Shown here: one piece after another, positions 62,889-64,000 of the stretch
Layout of the letters: each line of letters opens with the position of its first letter
How positions within the stretch are numbered: the stretch's first letter is position 1
Origin: Symbiodinium natans
Taxonomy: Eukaryota; Sar; Dinophyceae; Suessiales; Symbiodiniaceae
Assembly (NCBI GenBank): GCA_905221605.1
Contig: CAJNDS010002233.1
Location: forward strand, 43,501-107,500
Direction of reading: 5' to 3'
Length of the DNA stretch: 64,000 nt
Program-made: the position numbers and the translations under genes
Notes under the pieces: generated by a model
The model's input: the letters and a program-made list of their open reading frames with translations, nothing else
Told to the model about the DNA's origin: nothing
Databases searched by the model: none

Positions 62889-63259
62889 GGTTTAGTGCTT
62901 AGAGGGTTTTGGTCTTAGAGCTTAGGGCTTAGAGGGTTTAGGGCTTAGGGTTTAGGGTTTAGGGCTTAGGGCTTATACGGTTTAGGGTTCTAGGGCTTAG
63001 AGGGTTTGGGGTTTAGGGCTTGGGGCTTACAGGGTTTAGGGTTTAGGGATTAGGGATTAGGGTTTAGGGTGTGGATGGGTGTAGGCTTTGGGTCTGGGGT
63101 TGTCCGCTCAGCCTTTCCAAAAGTTGCAATTCGTCATCAGCTTGAATAGGTATCTTGGCGTGCTTATGTTGTTGAAGCCTGAAGTCTTCTAGCTCTGCGT
63201 GTATACCCTTGCAGAAAACTGAGACTGTATGGGGATTGGTAACAGTGACGCTTCCTCGA

Positions 63260-63608
63260 CGGCCTCACAAGTGCGGAGCTGCAAACCTACAGCGACTACT
63301 TCATCCTAGGTAGGATAGGGGGACCCTTAAACGGGAACCCTTCTTAACCCTCTCCTGGCCCTCTTAAAAAGGGGACCTTATTCAGAGGGTCTATGTGCCC
63401 AAAGGGTCCCCCTAATCCTATCCCCCACTTCAAAGCATCCCCGAAGCCTGGCAAGGCGCCGCCAGAGGGTTCGGAAGCAGCTCCAACGGCAAGGAATAAC
63501 CTCATGACGATCATCAAGAATGCCGGTGTGATCATGTGGAGCAAGAGGAGCATTGTACCCGAAGAGATGCTCCTGTACCAGCTCTTCCCCCTGAGGCCCC
63601 TAAGACGG
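63260..63608 (+). CDS. Two coding islands around a TIR element
   Basis: 63260-63310 reads RFLDGLTSAELQTYSDYFIL in one frame. 63425-63608 reads HFKASPKPGKAPPEGSEAAP, later NNLMTIIKNAGVIMWSKRSI and EEMLLYQLFPLRPLRR, with a GTGAGTC donor at 63609. The TIR element at 63311-63420 sits exactly between them and may be the intron. The DG.T..EL segment is reminiscent of an EF-hand tail but too short to call. Confidence 0.5.
63311..63420. mobile_element. 110-bp TIR element, candidate introner
   Basis: Left TAGGATAGGGGGACCCTT, right AAGGGTCCCCCTAATCCTA, an inverted pair with one extra base. A GT (63310-63311) lies at the left edge; no AG lies exactly at the right edge. Confidence 0.75.
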
Positions 63609-63619
63609 TGAGTCGTCAA

Positions 63620-64000
63620 GGACAAGTGACAAAATCAAAAGTGTAAGGCAGTGATGCCGTGAGTCGATGAGTCAGCGCAGCCCCCACGAAGCCCCTTAAG
63701 CCTTAAGCCTGAACTTAATTTATAGCCCTCGTAGCCGGCCCCTAGCCCCGCACCAGATGAGCCGTGCGTATGGAAAACGCCATGCGGCGTAGCGCATTGG
63801 GAGACCTGGGGCAGTGGACGGTTTGAGTTAAACAATATCCTCTCGCAACCTCTTGTAATGGCAGCATCAACAACCCAATGCGTCAAGTCTAATTACACAG
63901 GCCCCTATATTTTATAGTGTGTTTCAAGGAGAGGCGTCCAAGGTAGGAAAGCAGTGTTCTGCATTACAACCTATATCCTGAACCCTACACCTCTGCCTTA
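63620..64000. other. No gene supported at the right end
   Basis: Non-repeat sequence without clear splice-bounded frames. An 83-residue minus-strand frame (63635-63886) exists but shows no recognised features. Confidence 0.4.

Overview
This window looks like nuclear DNA of a dinoflagellate. That is an inference from four things seen together: very short GC-rich exons (about 20-190 bp) scattered over tens of kilobases; splice boundaries that include GC and GA donors beside GT; alveolate-style enzyme sequences (a papain-type protease with a QGTCGSCWA active site, a PPPDE/DeSI-type protease); and a background made almost wholly of plant-type telomere units (TTTAGGG/CCCTAAA) and degenerate derivatives. 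No bacterial operon, rRNA, tRNA, CRISPR or spliced-leader gene was recognised. Nearly every exon I can support is on the + strand, as expected for a block of genes transcribed in one direction.

Layout. 277-8180: small exons of one or more unrecognised genes. 8182-10510: microsatellites, an AT-rich degenerate repeat field and large GAATTC-type palindromes. 10800-16490: more small unrecognised exons. 16732-21438: a papain-family (C1) cysteine protease with the catalytic Cys, His and Asn on separate exons, followed to about 22530 by exons of a probable extension. 22998-24277: exons of unclear ownership. 24202-29007: a PPPDE/DeSI-like peptidase ending in a stop codon. 29872-31755 and 33425-36124: two further multi-exon genes, the second ending in a clear stop. 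37397-52828: exons of one or more proteins with tandem SH3/Agenet-like units (VEY...G.W.P..V...GLYNLD). This stretch is interrupted by GGGCCA hexamer arrays (38.7-39.35 kb) and by a 3.1-kb block framed by 500-bp direct repeats (40.7-43.9 kb). 53.8-63.6 kb: further exons, including a phase-consistent gene with a stop at 60491.

Introns and mobile DNA. Introns consist mostly of telomere-like arrays. The G-rich strand usually follows an exon's 3' end and the C-rich strand usually precedes the next exon, so many introns are inverted repeats. Several families of short elements (about 65-150 bp) with terminal inverted repeats are spread through the window. Two copies of one family sit exactly as introns inside coding sequence, with short target duplications at the splice sites, as described for introners. 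At least two telomere-array insertions are flanked by 15-20 bp direct repeats, suggesting that the telomere-like introns may also have arrived by insertion.

Limits: exon ends were read by eye from open frames, AG/GT signals and phase, so many boundaries may be off by a few bases. Gene grouping and gene starts are largely unresolved.
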